Notes: generated by a model from the sequence alone, not told the origin. 58,225 nucleotides of DNA from Flavobacterium psychrophilum (GCA_945874225.1 CAMCFT010000022.1:1-58225); one strand, 5' to 3'; positions 26,323 to 34,623 are shown, numbered from the stretch's first letter. Numbers and translations: made by a program.

Positions 26323-27189
26323 TTGGAAAAAGAAATTAGAATTGGGAAGAAAATATTCATAAGAAGTGCTGGGAAAGATGAATATTGGTTACAAGATATT
26401 ATTTACGACAATCCAAAAGTTCTTGGACTTGGAAATTTAGTTCCAGTTAACAAAGAGAAGAAACAATCAAGCGGAGGAAGGTTAGACATTTTACTAAAAG
26501 ACCCAGAGCAAAACTCAATGTACGAAGTTGAAGTTATGCTTGGCGAAACCGACCCGTCACACATAATTCGCTCAATTGAATATTGGGATAATGAAAAGAG
26601 AAAATATCCTCAAAGACAACATTTTTGCGTTTTAGTTGCTGAAAGTTTCGATAGAAGATATTTCAACGTAATTCAATTAATGAGTTTGAATATTCCAATG
26701 ATTGCAGTCCAAGCTGATTTGTTGGAAGTTAACGGAGAAAAAATATTAAACTTCACAAAAATAATTGACATTTATATTGAACCCGAAGAAAATGAAGAAG
26801 ATATAAAAGTTGTTAATGAAGCAACTTGGACAAATGATGCACCTTGGGTAGATGTAAATGCAAGAGAATTAATTGAAATCTATAAAGATGAAAATAACAA
26901 AATAAATATTGGATTTACACAAAGTTATGTAAGTCTAAACATCGATGGGAAAAATGCGTATTGGTTACATAAAAGAATGAAACCGACTTCAACTTTATCC
27001 TTTACAGTCAAAGATGAAGAGAAAGCAGAAGCGATAAAAAAACTTTTAGAGAGCAAAGAATTTAGTTATACATATAATCGTTACAAAGAATTTATGCTAA
27101 ACATTGATACAAAAATCATAAAATCAAATGCTAGTTTATTAAAAGAAATTCATCAAATTAGATTTAAAAAAGTAACAGAAGAAGAATAA
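26323..27189 (+). CDS. Uncharacterised protein with a restriction-endonuclease-like N-terminal region
   Basis: A 288-residue protein that probably starts at TTG (26323); no upstream in-frame ATG is seen. The N-terminal half reads DEYWLQDIIYDNP, then GGRLDILLKDPEQNSMYEVEVMLGE. The Asp in RLDILL and the Glu pair in YEVEV fit a PD-(D/E)XK-like core with E-x-E in place of E-x-K, reminiscent of NucS-type nucleases. The C-terminal half (about 185-288) is a separate region (NIGFTQSYVSLNIDGKNAYW, then SLTFTVKD-like) of unknown fold. It lies inside the tRNA-Ala island between the partial tRNA and a DUF6994-like gene. The nuclease assignment is an inference from the motif only. Confidence 0.75.
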   Translation: MEKEIRIGKKIFIRSAGKDEYWLQDIIYDNPKVLGLGNLVPVNKEKKQSSGGRLDILLKDPEQNSMYEVEVMLGETDPSHIIRSIEYWDNEKRKYPQRQHFCVLVAESFDRRYFNVIQLMSLNIPMIAVQADLLEVNGEKILNFTKIIDIYIEPEENEEDIKVVNEATWTNDAPWVDVNARELIEIYKDENNKINIGFTQSYVSLNIDGKNAYWLHKRMKPTSTLSFTVKDEEKAEAIKKLLESKEFSYTYNRYKEFMLNIDTKIIKSNASLLKEIHQIRFKKVTEEE

Positions 27190-27318
27190 TGACATCCGCT
27201 AATACTTTCTACTAGTGATGTGGGCAATTGGTTTAGTTGAAAGTTGGTCTTGTATTCGGGGTGATTAGGAAAATCCGAAAATAGGCAACCATCAATCAAA
27301 AAACAATAGAAATTTTTT

Positions 27319-28017
27319 ATGATAGATATAAGTTTTAATTTTTATAGTGATGCAAATGGCGGAGACCCAGACAGCACCAGTCCAACATTGCGTAAATATC
27401 ACAACTTTTTATGGAGTAAACCACTACCTAACGGAGTTATGTTTGAATTGACAGAAGACAAAAAGGGTGCTTATCTTTATCATAATTCTGAACTTGGAGA
27501 ATTTTTTTTAGGAAGTGATGCTATAACACACTCATATAAAAATCAGACTAGAAAACATTGGCTTACAAAACAAATCCCAAACGAAGTAAATGAACTTTTT
27601 GACACAGGTAGTACAATTGGAGCCTATATTCTTTACCCAAAGAACAAAATTGACAACAAGTTTACAATCAATCAAGCACGTGGAATAAATAGTCTTATTG
27701 ATGACAGATTTGACTTAACATTGGAATGTATTCGCTTGTTTTATTTAGGACAAATAAGTCCACTTTATGACACATTGTTGAGATATAAAAACTTCTTTGA
27801 CTTGTTTGATAATTTTATTGGATATGTTCAATTTTTTTTATTGGACGATTTAATTGATGAAAACCAAAAAATTAAATTTTATATGCCTTTTGATAACTTT
27901 AAATCACGACCTAGTTTCTCAAATGTGGAAGATTATTTGACTTACAAGAAGGGAGTAATGGATTTTATTAGATTAAGAAATATGAGAATTATCGAATACA
28001 CTAAACGATTAACTTAA
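27319..28017 (+). CDS. DUF6994-like protein
   Basis: A 232-residue protein with an ATG start. The N-terminal signature FYSDANGGDPDSTSPTLR, followed by YHNFLWSKPLPNGVMFEL, matches what I recall of the DUF6994 family, whose function is unknown. The rest is rich in aromatic residues and Asp (SLIDDRFDLTLECIRLFYLG, FFLLDDLID) with no catalytic motif that I can name. There is no signal peptide. It stands 129 bases after the nuclease-like gene in the same direction, so the two could share a transcript. An island location fits a mobile or defence-associated role, but this is only context. Confidence 0.78.
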   Translation: MIDISFNFYSDANGGDPDSTSPTLRKYHNFLWSKPLPNGVMFELTEDKKGAYLYHNSELGEFFLGSDAITHSYKNQTRKHWLTKQIPNEVNELFDTGSTIGAYILYPKNKIDNKFTINQARGINSLIDDRFDLTLECIRLFYLGQISPLYDTLLRYKNFFDLFDNFIGYVQFFLLDDLIDENQKIKFYMPFDNFKSRPSFSNVEDYLTYKKGVMDFIRLRNMRIIEYTKRLT

Positions 28018-28021
28018 TACT

Positions 28022-28147
28022 GAAATTACCCAAAATACGAAAACCCTTGTCTATTCACTTCTCTCACCACCTCAACTTTATCAATATAGTTCGTCATAGT
28101 CACTTTACCCGATTTTTGATAACCCATCGAAGCTAAAAAACCATTCT
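28022..28147 (-). pseudogene. C-terminal remnant of an unidentified gene
   Basis: On the minus strand an open frame of about 41 codons ends at a TAA at 28022-28024. It reads FYKNGFLASMGYQKSGKV, then TMTNYIDKVEVVREVNRQGF and SYFG. Its composition is protein-like and it has no start with upstream coding sequence, so it looks like the 3' end of a degraded gene left in the island. The family is unknown. It could also be a chance frame. Confidence 0.35.
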
Positions 28148-28191
28148 TGTAAAAAAATTAACATTCTTTTTTATCTATACGGATAATTTTA

Positions 28192-28211
28192 TTGTACGTT
28201 AAGAAGTACAA
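28192..28211. promoter_or_regulatory. Candidate operator of the toxin-antitoxin operon
   Basis: TTGTAC (28192-28197) and GTACAA (28206-28211) are an inverted pair 8 bases apart, 15 bases upstream of the antitoxin ATG. YefM-type antitoxins are known to bind palindromes with a TGTACA core, and these half-sites fit that. Confidence 0.55.
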
Positions 28212-28226
28212 ATAAAAAATAACATT

Positions 28227-28493
28227 ATGAAAGCAGTGTCCATTTCAACATTAAGAAAAAACATAAAAAACTATTTTGATGAAGTATCTGAATCATCAGA
28301 AATGTTGGTCGTTTCCAGAAATGACGAAGAAGATGCCGTTGTAATTATATCCCTAAAAGAATACAATTCAATGACAGAAACACAACATTTATTATCAACT
28401 AATGCAAATAGAAGAAGACTTGCTGAATCTATACAACAAGCTGAAAAAGGCGAATTGAAGTCTTATGGTTTTGATGAATTAGAAACCGTTTAA
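28227..28493 (+). CDS. yefM: Antitoxin, Phd/YefM family
   Basis: An 88-residue protein that begins [20 protein letters not shown], the typical Phd/YefM DNA-binding N-terminus, followed by [23 protein letters not shown]. The C-terminal third is charged and probably disordered until bound to toxin. It neutralises the YoeB-type toxin encoded 2 bases downstream and is expected to repress its own operon through the palindrome at 28192-28211. Confidence 0.92.
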   Translation: MKAVSISTLRKNIKNYFDEVSESSEMLVVSRNDEEDAVVIISLKEYNSMTETQHLLSTNANRRRLAESIQQAEKGELKSYGFDELETV

Positions 28494-28495
28494 GC

Positions 28496-28771
28496 ATGGA
28501 TATTAGCTTTACATCAAATGGTTGGGAAGATTTAGAATATTGGATAGACAACGACCCTGATACGGTTACTAGGATTAAAGATTTAATAAAATCGATACGT
28601 CAGGACCCATTCAGAGGATTAAGAAAACCTGAGCCCTTGAGATATGATTTAAAAGGATATTGGTCTAGAAGAATTACAAGTGAGCATAGAATAGTTTATA
28701 AGGTTTCTGGAACTAAAGGTGTTGACCAAAAATGTGTAATACTACAATGTAGATTTCACTATGACGATTAA
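28496..28771 (+). CDS. yoeB: Toxin, Txe/YoeB family mRNA interferase
   Basis: A 91-residue protein (YoeB is usually about 84). It begins MDISFTSNGWEDLEYWIDND, then IKDLIKSIRQDPFRGLRKPEPL, and ends with GYWSRRITSEHRIVYKV, the RelE-fold catalytic end with the Arg, Glu and His residues in place. The C-terminal LQCRFHYDD keeps the near-terminal His-Tyr. It is a ribosome-dependent mRNA endonuclease by family knowledge. It starts 2 bases after the antitoxin stop and a terminator follows at 28777. Confidence 0.93.
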   Translation: MDISFTSNGWEDLEYWIDNDPDTVTRIKDLIKSIRQDPFRGLRKPEPLRYDLKGYWSRRITSEHRIVYKVSGTKGVDQKCVILQCRFHYDD

Positions 28772-28776
28772 AAATT

Positions 28777-28799
28777 AAGCTCTTTCGGGAGCTTTTTTT
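28777..28799 (+). terminator. Terminator of the toxin-antitoxin operon
   Basis: AAGCTC (28777-28782) pairs with GAGCTT (28789-28794), followed by a T run. Confidence 0.75.
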
Positions 28800-28820
28800 A
28801 TGCTTAATTGTAAATTCTTG

Positions 28821-28858
28821 GGTGTACTTAATAGGTGGCAAAATGCTTAAAACTGCAG
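28821..28858 (+). repeat. Element tail motif, copy B
   Basis: GGTGTACTTAATAGGTGG and the following CAAAATGCTTA match copy A (25793-25830) at 30 of 38 positions. It follows the toxin-antitoxin terminator and may mark the end of a second island segment. No tRNA fragment follows. Confidence 0.5.
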
Positions 28859-29056
28859 TATTTTATAGGTTTTAAAAAATTGGGTTTTTAGTGTTTTTTC
28901 CTCCAACTTTTTTTAGTACCTTTAATATCAGTTATGTATGGAATTTTGGTTCTGCCAAATGTCCTGCTTTCAGAAGTTTCTTATTCTGAAATCTTTGACC
29001 CTTACAATGTCAACCAAATGATTCCATTATTTTTATTTGAATTTAAAAATAAAACA

Positions 29057-30523
29057 ATGAGAGTTGCCGTCACCAGAAAAAATGTAAAATTCACTCCTGA
29101 TTCCAGTCGTGTTGTAGCCAGATATTTCATGAATGGTGAACAACGAACCCGAGAAATGGTAAGTCGTATAATGGTATTAGATGAAATGCAGGTCATTCAC
29201 ACACTAGAACAGATACTCCGTGAGTTTGCTAGACGGCATCGAAATATTTCACGAATATTTTTTAAACATTGCGAAAACATTCGTGGGATAATTGAAGAGA
29301 TGCAAATTAACTATGATGGTCTTTCCGATGAACGAAAAATGCTCATTGGATCCTATTGTACTATGGAGTATGCCATTGAATCCGCTGCTTTTTTTAACCC
29401 TTCTATAGTTGAAGATTTTGACCAATCGAGATTGGAAAAAGGAGAAAAACGAATTATTATTTCTTTCCGAGCTACGGGAGAAGGACATATCTCGTCAATC
29501 GTTTTTAGAAGGGGAATCCTCGACAGGAACAGCGATCTTCAGGTAATGAAAATTGGCGATAACATTGAAGAGGCAGAGATTGTGCACAAAGCATTATATA
29601 ACAAAAACCGATTTATCCACAAATTAAAAGAAATGCATACTCCGGATAAATATTCAGCTAGTATTCTCAAGGAGCTACCAGAAGAATTTGAATATCACAT
29701 ATTAAAAAATCTGATAATTAAAGCTATGGAAGACCAATCAATCACCCTAGATAAGAGAGCTGCACTTGAAGAAATAATCTGGTTGGCAGATTCATTTTAT
29801 GATTTACAATTCAAACACGATTCTGATATTACAGAACGTGTTATATTTCCAATTTCAGATTCTGAAAGCCGAGGTATTGAAGATGCCCGTTTTGTTCGTT
29901 TTGTTGATGATGATAAATCAGAAAAAATCATCGCCACTTATACGGCTTATAACGGCCACACTATCCTTCCAAAACTTGTTATTACGAAAGACTTTTATTC
30001 TTTTCGCATAATGCCTTTACATGGAGCGGGTGCCCAAGATAAAAATCTAACAATATTTCCAAAAAGAATAAAAGGAAAGTATGCGATGCTTTCTAGAATT
30101 GATGGCGTTAACAATTATCTTATGTATTCTGACAGGCTTACCGAATGGCATAACCCTGTTTGCATTCAGCAGCCGAGGTTTCCATGGGAATTTACACAAA
30201 TTGGAAATTGTGGATCTCCATTATGGACAGAAGAAGGGTGGTTAGTTATTACTCATGGTGTAGGAGCTATGAGGCAATATTGCTTGGGCGCTTCGTTGTT
30301 TGATCTAGATGATCCTTCGAAGGAAATTGGAAGACTTGATGAACCCTTGCTTTCACCACGAGAAGATGAACGTGAAGGTTATGTTCCTAATGTAGTTTAT
30401 TCCTGCGGTTCGATTATACACAACAACAGCCTTATATTGCCCTATGCAGTATCAGATTATTCATCTACCTATGGTGTGGTGGATATGGAGGAATTAATTG
30501 ATGCAGTTAAAAAAAGTAAATAA
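29057..30523 (+). CDS. Glycoside hydrolase family 130-like phosphorylase
   Basis: A 488-residue protein from the ATG at 29057 (MRVAVTRKNVKFTPDSSRV). The C-terminal five-bladed propeller (about 260-488) carries the GH130 features RGIEDARFVRFVDD, ATYTAYNGHTILPKLV, NLTIFPKRIKGKYAM and GNCGSPLWTEEGWLVITHGVG. The helical N-terminal half (REMVSRIMVLDEMQVIHTLEQ, then GEGHISSIVFRRG) is like the larger GH130 members. By family it phosphorolyses or hydrolyses beta-mannosides in the cytoplasm. Frames upstream to 28934 are open and would add 41 residues (MYGILVLPNVLLSEV), but the family start fits 29057. The usual glycosyltransferase partners are absent here. Confidence 0.85.
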   Translation: MRVAVTRKNVKFTPDSSRVVARYFMNGEQRTREMVSRIMVLDEMQVIHTLEQILREFARRHRNISRIFFKHCENIRGIIEEMQINYDGLSDERKMLIGSYCTMEYAIESAAFFNPSIVEDFDQSRLEKGEKRIIISFRATGEGHISSIVFRRGILDRNSDLQVMKIGDNIEEAEIVHKALYNKNRFIHKLKEMHTPDKYSASILKELPEEFEYHILKNLIIKAMEDQSITLDKRAALEEIIWLADSFYDLQFKHDSDITERVIFPISDSESRGIEDARFVRFVDDDKSEKIIATYTAYNGHTILPKLVITKDFYSFRIMPLHGAGAQDKNLTIFPKRIKGKYAMLSRIDGVNNYLMYSDRLTEWHNPVCIQQPRFPWEFTQIGNCGSPLWTEEGWLVITHGVGAMRQYCLGASLFDLDDPSKEIGRLDEPLLSPREDEREGYVPNVVYSCGSIIHNNSLILPYAVSDYSSTYGVVDMEELIDAVKKSK

Positions 30524-31016
30524 TGGTTTGAATTGATGATGTTCAAGCGTGTTCATTCTGCTTTTTTATTTTTTACGCAGTATCTTAATTTATTAACTTT
30601 AACCCGTTGGGTGCAATTAATATAATACTCAATTATTAACGAAATATAAAAATTTTAACACATAGAAACATAGTAAAAAGAGTTTGATAGACCAATTGCT
30701 TCGCCTGTTCGCTATCGCTAGGGTCTTGGTTTCACAAAGCTATGATTCACTATCAAAAAGTGAAACGTCTTAAAAAAACAATAAAAACTATGTTTCTATG
30801 CGTTTAAAAAAATATAAATTGAATTACACCCAACGGGTTAACTATAAGACGCAAAGGAATTGTAGTAAACTTGATGGTAGTTGACGGAGATAATGGACAA
30901 ACTAAAATTAAATTGGGCAAACCTAAGGAAGAATCTAAAGAAGAGACTAAAAATGAAAAAAGAAAAAACAATAGCGCTTCTGTTTTGATAAAACTAATGC
31001 AATCAGAATTATCCAT
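30524..31016. other. Gene-poor stretch with a foldback repeat
   Basis: It contains the nested inverted repeat at 30600-30840. After it, an open frame (about 30843-31070, plus strand: RRKGIVVNLMVVDGDNGQTK, then KLGKPKEESKEETKNEKRKN) has no start matched to a promoter and overlaps the 3' end of the convergent L,D-transpeptidase gene. It may be a gene fragment or a chance frame. Nothing else is seen. Confidence 0.5.
30600..30840. repeat. Foldback (MITE-like) element with nested inverted repeats
   Basis: Outer arms TAACCCGTTGGGTGCAATT (30600-30618) and its complement (30822-30840) differ at one of 19 positions. Inner arms AACACATAGAAACATAGT (30657-30674) and their complement (30787-30804) differ at one of 18. 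A further GTTTGATAG/CTATCAAA pair lies inside. About 241 bp, no coding sequence. Confidence 0.85.
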
Positions 31017-32621
31017 TTATTTTGAATCATCAGAAAACAGTAGCTCAGCTAAGCAGTCATCTCTTGAATAGATATCAGTAAAAAAATTAATTTCCCCGGA
31101 ATCGTTCACCCAAGCCGTGAAGTACCCAATGTGAATAGGAATTTTATTTTTCAGGTTGCAAATAGTTTCTTTTTTTCCTTTCATTGCCACATTGATTCGT
31201 TCAAGAGGCCAATCTGGGTCGTTTTTTAAAATCGCAACGGCTAATTCTTTTGCTTTTTCTATATTAATACAGCCATGACTTAATGCTCGGTATTCCTGCT
31301 GAAAAACATTTTTTGATGGTGTATCGTGTAAATAGATGTCATTAGAATTTGGAAACACAAACTTAACCAGTCCTAACATATTATTTACACCAGGTTTTTG
31401 TCTGACTTTTCCATTATTCCATTCTATATTATTGGAAGCCAAATAATTTTTTTCTCGCTCCATCTCATATTTTAATTCATAATCAATGATGCTTTTTGGG
31501 ACATACCAATAAGGGCTAAATATTACTTTAGTCATATTGCTGCTAAAAACTACTGTTTCAGTCATATTTTTTCCTACAAACAATTTCGATTCTAATTCGG
31601 TTTTGCCATTTCTTTTAAAGAGGAGTTTATAGGAAGGGATATTTATAATGATATATTCATTGGCTTTTGTTAACTCTGGATCAATCCATCGGCAACGTTC
31701 CATATTTAACTTGAGGGTTTTGACGTATTGTTCAATGGGAATATTCATATTTTGAATATGTTTGGGAGCAATTATATAATCCGGTTTAAAACCGTTTCTT
31801 TTTTTATAATTCAAAACACCAACCATCAATTCCTCATCATATATATTGCTTTTGGAATCTTGTTTTAAATCTCCTGTAACTGCCAGACGATGTCTGATTT
31901 GGCCAATGGTTTTTGAACTGTCTTTAGGCCTGAATTCTCTTTCCAAAGAATCTGTTGTTATAAGATTCCAATCTCCGTTTTCTTCTATTTGTCGGTATTT
32001 TTTTAAAACATCACGCAATTTATAATATTGTTTAAAGAGTTGTTTTTCATTTTCATTTAACAATCCAGGATTTGCTAATAACGAATTCAATAGATTGCTA
32101 TAAGAGAGATTTTTCCGTGGAATATACCAGCCTATTTCCTGAATTTTTTCAGTATCAATTCCATAATATACTTTTTTAGCATAAAACACATACATCGAGG
32201 ATAACATTAGTTCTGTATCGGTTTGGGAAAGATTTTTCGAAAACTCACTATTAAAAATCCCGTCAACATCCTCCTTATAGGTCAAATTCGAATCTACACC
32301 TTCTTCCTCTAATTGATTTATTTTAGAGTATAACAAATTGGCAAACTCAATTAGCTCTTTTTTATCATACCATATAGGTTTGTATTTTCGGGTTTTGTAT
32401 AAAGAACTTATATCGGATTGATATATTTTTAACTTGGGATATTTCTTAAAAAAATTAAAAATAACCGCATCTGTGATATGAATTATGGATTTATCAACTT
32501 TTGGTTTTTGAGAAACCATGGCATGAGAAGTTTTTTTAGCCGTTATATTTTTATTTTGTTGGGCAGAAGCAAGAAAAAAGCCCAAAAAAACAACTACAAT
32601 TGATAAAATGAATTTTTTCAT
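31017..32621 (-). CDS. L,D-transpeptidase (YcbB/LdtD-like)
   Basis: A 534-residue exported protein with a signal peptide (MKKFILSIVVVFLGFFLASAQ). The N-terminal region and a peptidoglycan-binding-like segment (LMVGVLNYKKRNGFKPDYII) precede the YkuD catalytic domain. Its signature is YRALSHGCINIEKA, with the nucleophile Cys near residue 451 and the His two residues before it. It makes 3-3 cross-links or attaches proteins to peptidoglycan in the periplasm. The ATG at 32621 directly precedes the signal peptide; the upstream ATG at 32666 adds 15 residues without signal character and is not used. Confidence 0.92.
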   Translation of the reverse strand: MKKFILSIVVVFLGFFLASAQQNKNITAKKTSHAMVSQKPKVDKSIIHITDAVIFNFFKKYPKLKIYQSDISSLYKTRKYKPIWYDKKELIEFANLLYSKINQLEEEGVDSNLTYKEDVDGIFNSEFSKNLSQTDTELMLSSMYVFYAKKVYYGIDTEKIQEIGWYIPRKNLSYSNLLNSLLANPGLLNENEKQLFKQYYKLRDVLKKYRQIEENGDWNLITTDSLEREFRPKDSSKTIGQIRHRLAVTGDLKQDSKSNIYDEELMVGVLNYKKRNGFKPDYIIAPKHIQNMNIPIEQYVKTLKLNMERCRWIDPELTKANEYIIINIPSYKLLFKRNGKTELESKLFVGKNMTETVVFSSNMTKVIFSPYWYVPKSIIDYELKYEMEREKNYLASNNIEWNNGKVRQKPGVNNMLGLVKFVFPNSNDIYLHDTPSKNVFQQEYRALSHGCINIEKAKELAVAILKNDPDWPLERINVAMKGKKETICNLKNKIPIHIGYFTAWVNDSGEINFFTDIYSRDDCLAELLFSDDSK

Positions 32622-32758
32622 AACATCATTATATTTATATAAAGATAAAGAAATAATTTCGTCCAATAAAGCGAATTACCGCCAAGTTCACTCTCAAAAA
32701 AAATATCCATATAACAAGGTCAAATTTTTAATTTTTCACATCAAAGCATTCTGTCTTA

Positions 32759-32776
32759 TATATTTGATTAATTTTG
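32759..32776 (+). promoter_or_regulatory. Promoter boxes upstream of trmB
   Basis: Two overlapping candidates, TATATTTG (32759-32766) and TAATTTTG (32769-32776), both match TAnnTTTG. A small GACC-TTTA-GGTC hairpin follows in the leader (32788-32799). Confidence 0.45.
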
Positions 32777-32828
32777 CCACCCGAGACCTTTAGGTCGAAT
32801 TGTACGAAGTAAAAATATTTTAAAAAGA

Positions 32829-33506
32829 GTGGGAAGCAAAAACAAGTTAAAAAGATTCAAGGAAAACGAAACATTCAACAATGTTTTTCAACCTACAAGA
32901 GAAGAAGTAGTTGGCGATTTATTTCCACTTAAAGGCAAATGGAATGCTGATTTCTTCAAAAATGACAATCCATTAGTGCTCGAATTAGGCTGCGGCAAAG
33001 GCGAATATTCCGTTGGCTTGGCTGAAAGATATCCTAACAAAAACTTCGTTGGAATTGACATTAAAGGAGCTCGTTTTTGGCGTGGCGCAAAAACCGCTGT
33101 TGAGACTGGTTTGCATAATGTAGCGTTCATTCGTACCCAAATCGAATTAATCAATCATATTTTTGCCGAAAATGAAGTGGACGAGATTTGGATTACTTTT
33201 CCAGATCCTCAAATAAAATACAAGCGCACCAAACACAGAATGACCAACTCGGAATTTCTGCAATTATATAAAAAAATTCTAAAAAAAGAGGGTGTCGTAA
33301 ACCTGAAAACTGATAGCGAATTTATGCACGGTTATACGCTTGGATTGCTGCACGGCGAAGGACACGAGGTGCTTTATGCCAACCATAATGTCTATGTAAA
33401 CGAAGGAAGTCCTGAGGAAGTTACTGCTTTTCAGACGTTTTACGAAAAACAATATTTGGAAATTAACAAAGCAATTACGTATATTCGATTTAAAATTAAG
33501 GAATAA
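32829..33506 (+). CDS. trmB: tRNA (guanine-46 N7)-methyltransferase
   Basis: Adds m7G at position 46 of tRNA using SAM. At 225 residues it has the SAM loop VLELGCGKGEYSVGLAERYP (near 55), GIDIKGARFWRGAKTA, and the signature DEIWITFPDPQIKYKRTKHRM near 118-138 with the catalytic and tRNA-binding residues. It appears to start at GTG (32829: GSKNKLKRF follows), since no ATG is in frame upstream. It heads a plus-strand series with the LysE-type gene and the alkyltransferase-like gene. Confidence 0.94.
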   Translation: MGSKNKLKRFKENETFNNVFQPTREEVVGDLFPLKGKWNADFFKNDNPLVLELGCGKGEYSVGLAERYPNKNFVGIDIKGARFWRGAKTAVETGLHNVAFIRTQIELINHIFAENEVDEIWITFPDPQIKYKRTKHRMTNSEFLQLYKKILKKEGVVNLKTDSEFMHGYTLGLLHGEGHEVLYANHNVYVNEGSPEEVTAFQTFYEKQYLEINKAITYIRFKIKE

Positions 33507-33561
33507 CAGCATTTTTAGCAGAATTATTTATTCGGGTTTTTAACGTTTACAAGTATTATAA

Positions 33562-34194
33562 ATGAATTATATAACGCCGTTATTTTTTGGTTTTATCAGT
33601 GCTTTTGTAGGGATTATACCGCCAGGATTAATCAATATGACAGCTGCTAAAGTGAATCATAAAGAAGGAAAACGAAATGCATTGTGGTTCATTTTTGGGG
33701 CGGTAATTATAATCTGTTTCCAAGTTTTATTCGCAATTTTATTTGCTAAAATTATAAATCGACGCCCAGATTTAGTGACTTTAATGCGTGAAATTGGGTT
33801 TGGAATTTTTGCAACATTAACCGTTTATTTTTTATGGTTGGCCAAAAAACCTAAGGATAAAACAAAAAGATTAAATAACAAAAGCATAACCAAACGGTTT
33901 TTTCTGGGGATGCTGCTTTCGGCACTCAACTTTTTCCCTATTCCATATTATGTTTTTATTAGTATTTCCTTGGCTTCTTTCAGGCTGTTTAGGTTTGATG
34001 CGACTTCTATTTTTATCTTCTTAAACGGTGTCATGATAGGGTCGTTTTTAGTCTTTTATTTTTACATTTCCATCTTTAATAAGATTGAAGTCAAAAGAGA
34101 TTATATTATGAAAAACATGAATACCATTATTGGAAGCATAACGGGCTTAATTTCAATAATCACGTTGATCAATATTATAAAATATTATTGGTAG
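33562..34194 (+). CDS. LysE-family amino-acid exporter
   Basis: A 210-residue integral membrane protein with about six hydrophobic segments. The opening YITPLFFGFISAFVGIIPPGLINMTAAKV has the IPPG/N motif of the LysE/RhtB family, which export amino acids or related solutes. The substrate cannot be deduced. It lies 55 bases after trmB, and the next gene starts 5 bases beyond its stop. Confidence 0.85.
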   Translation: MNYITPLFFGFISAFVGIIPPGLINMTAAKVNHKEGKRNALWFIFGAVIIICFQVLFAILFAKIINRRPDLVTLMREIGFGIFATLTVYFLWLAKKPKDKTKRLNNKSITKRFFLGMLLSALNFFPIPYYVFISISLASFRLFRFDATSIFIFLNGVMIGSFLVFYFYISIFNKIEVKRDYIMKNMNTIIGSITGLISIITLINIIKYYW

Positions 34195-34199
34195 TAATA

Positions 34200-34532
34200 A
34201 TGACCAAGTCAACCGATAATTTTTTCGAAAAAGTTTACACCATAGCCAGACAAATTCCCTACGGAAAAGTCACTTCTTATGGTGCAATTGCAAAAGCATT
34301 GGGAACAGCTCGTTCCGCCAGAATGGTGGGTTGGGCAATGAATGCGGCGCATAACCTCGAAGATGTTCCGGCACATCGAGTCGTGAATAGAAAAGGGTTG
34401 CTTACCGGAAAATACCATTTTGACGGAACAAATTTGATGCAACAATTACTCGAAAGTGAAGGAATTATAGTTGTTGACAATCAGATTATTGATCTTGAAA
34501 AGCATTTTTGGGAACCGGAAATTCATTTTTAA
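34200..34532 (+). CDS. Alkyltransferase-like protein (MGMT family without catalytic Cys)
   Basis: A 110-residue protein similar to the C-terminal DNA-binding domain of O6-alkylguanine-DNA alkyltransferase: FEKVYTIARQIPYGKVTSYG, ARMVGWAMNAA and VPAHRVVNRKGLLTG. The catalytic motif PCHRV is PAHRV here (Ala near residue 58), which is typical of alkyltransferase-like (ATL) proteins that bind O6-alkylguanine without repairing it and hand it to nucleotide excision repair. The ATG at 34200 is preferred over 34188, which would overlap the LysE gene. Confidence 0.93.
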   Translation: MTKSTDNFFEKVYTIARQIPYGKVTSYGAIAKALGTARSARMVGWAMNAAHNLEDVPAHRVVNRKGLLTGKYHFDGTNLMQQLLESEGIIVVDNQIIDLEKHFWEPEIHF

Positions 34533-34623
34533 CTTTGTAAATAATTACAAAAAATTACTGAAATCAAACAGTTTCATTGCAATAAATCCACACCAAAACC
34601 TTTATAATAAGAACTTTTCATAG

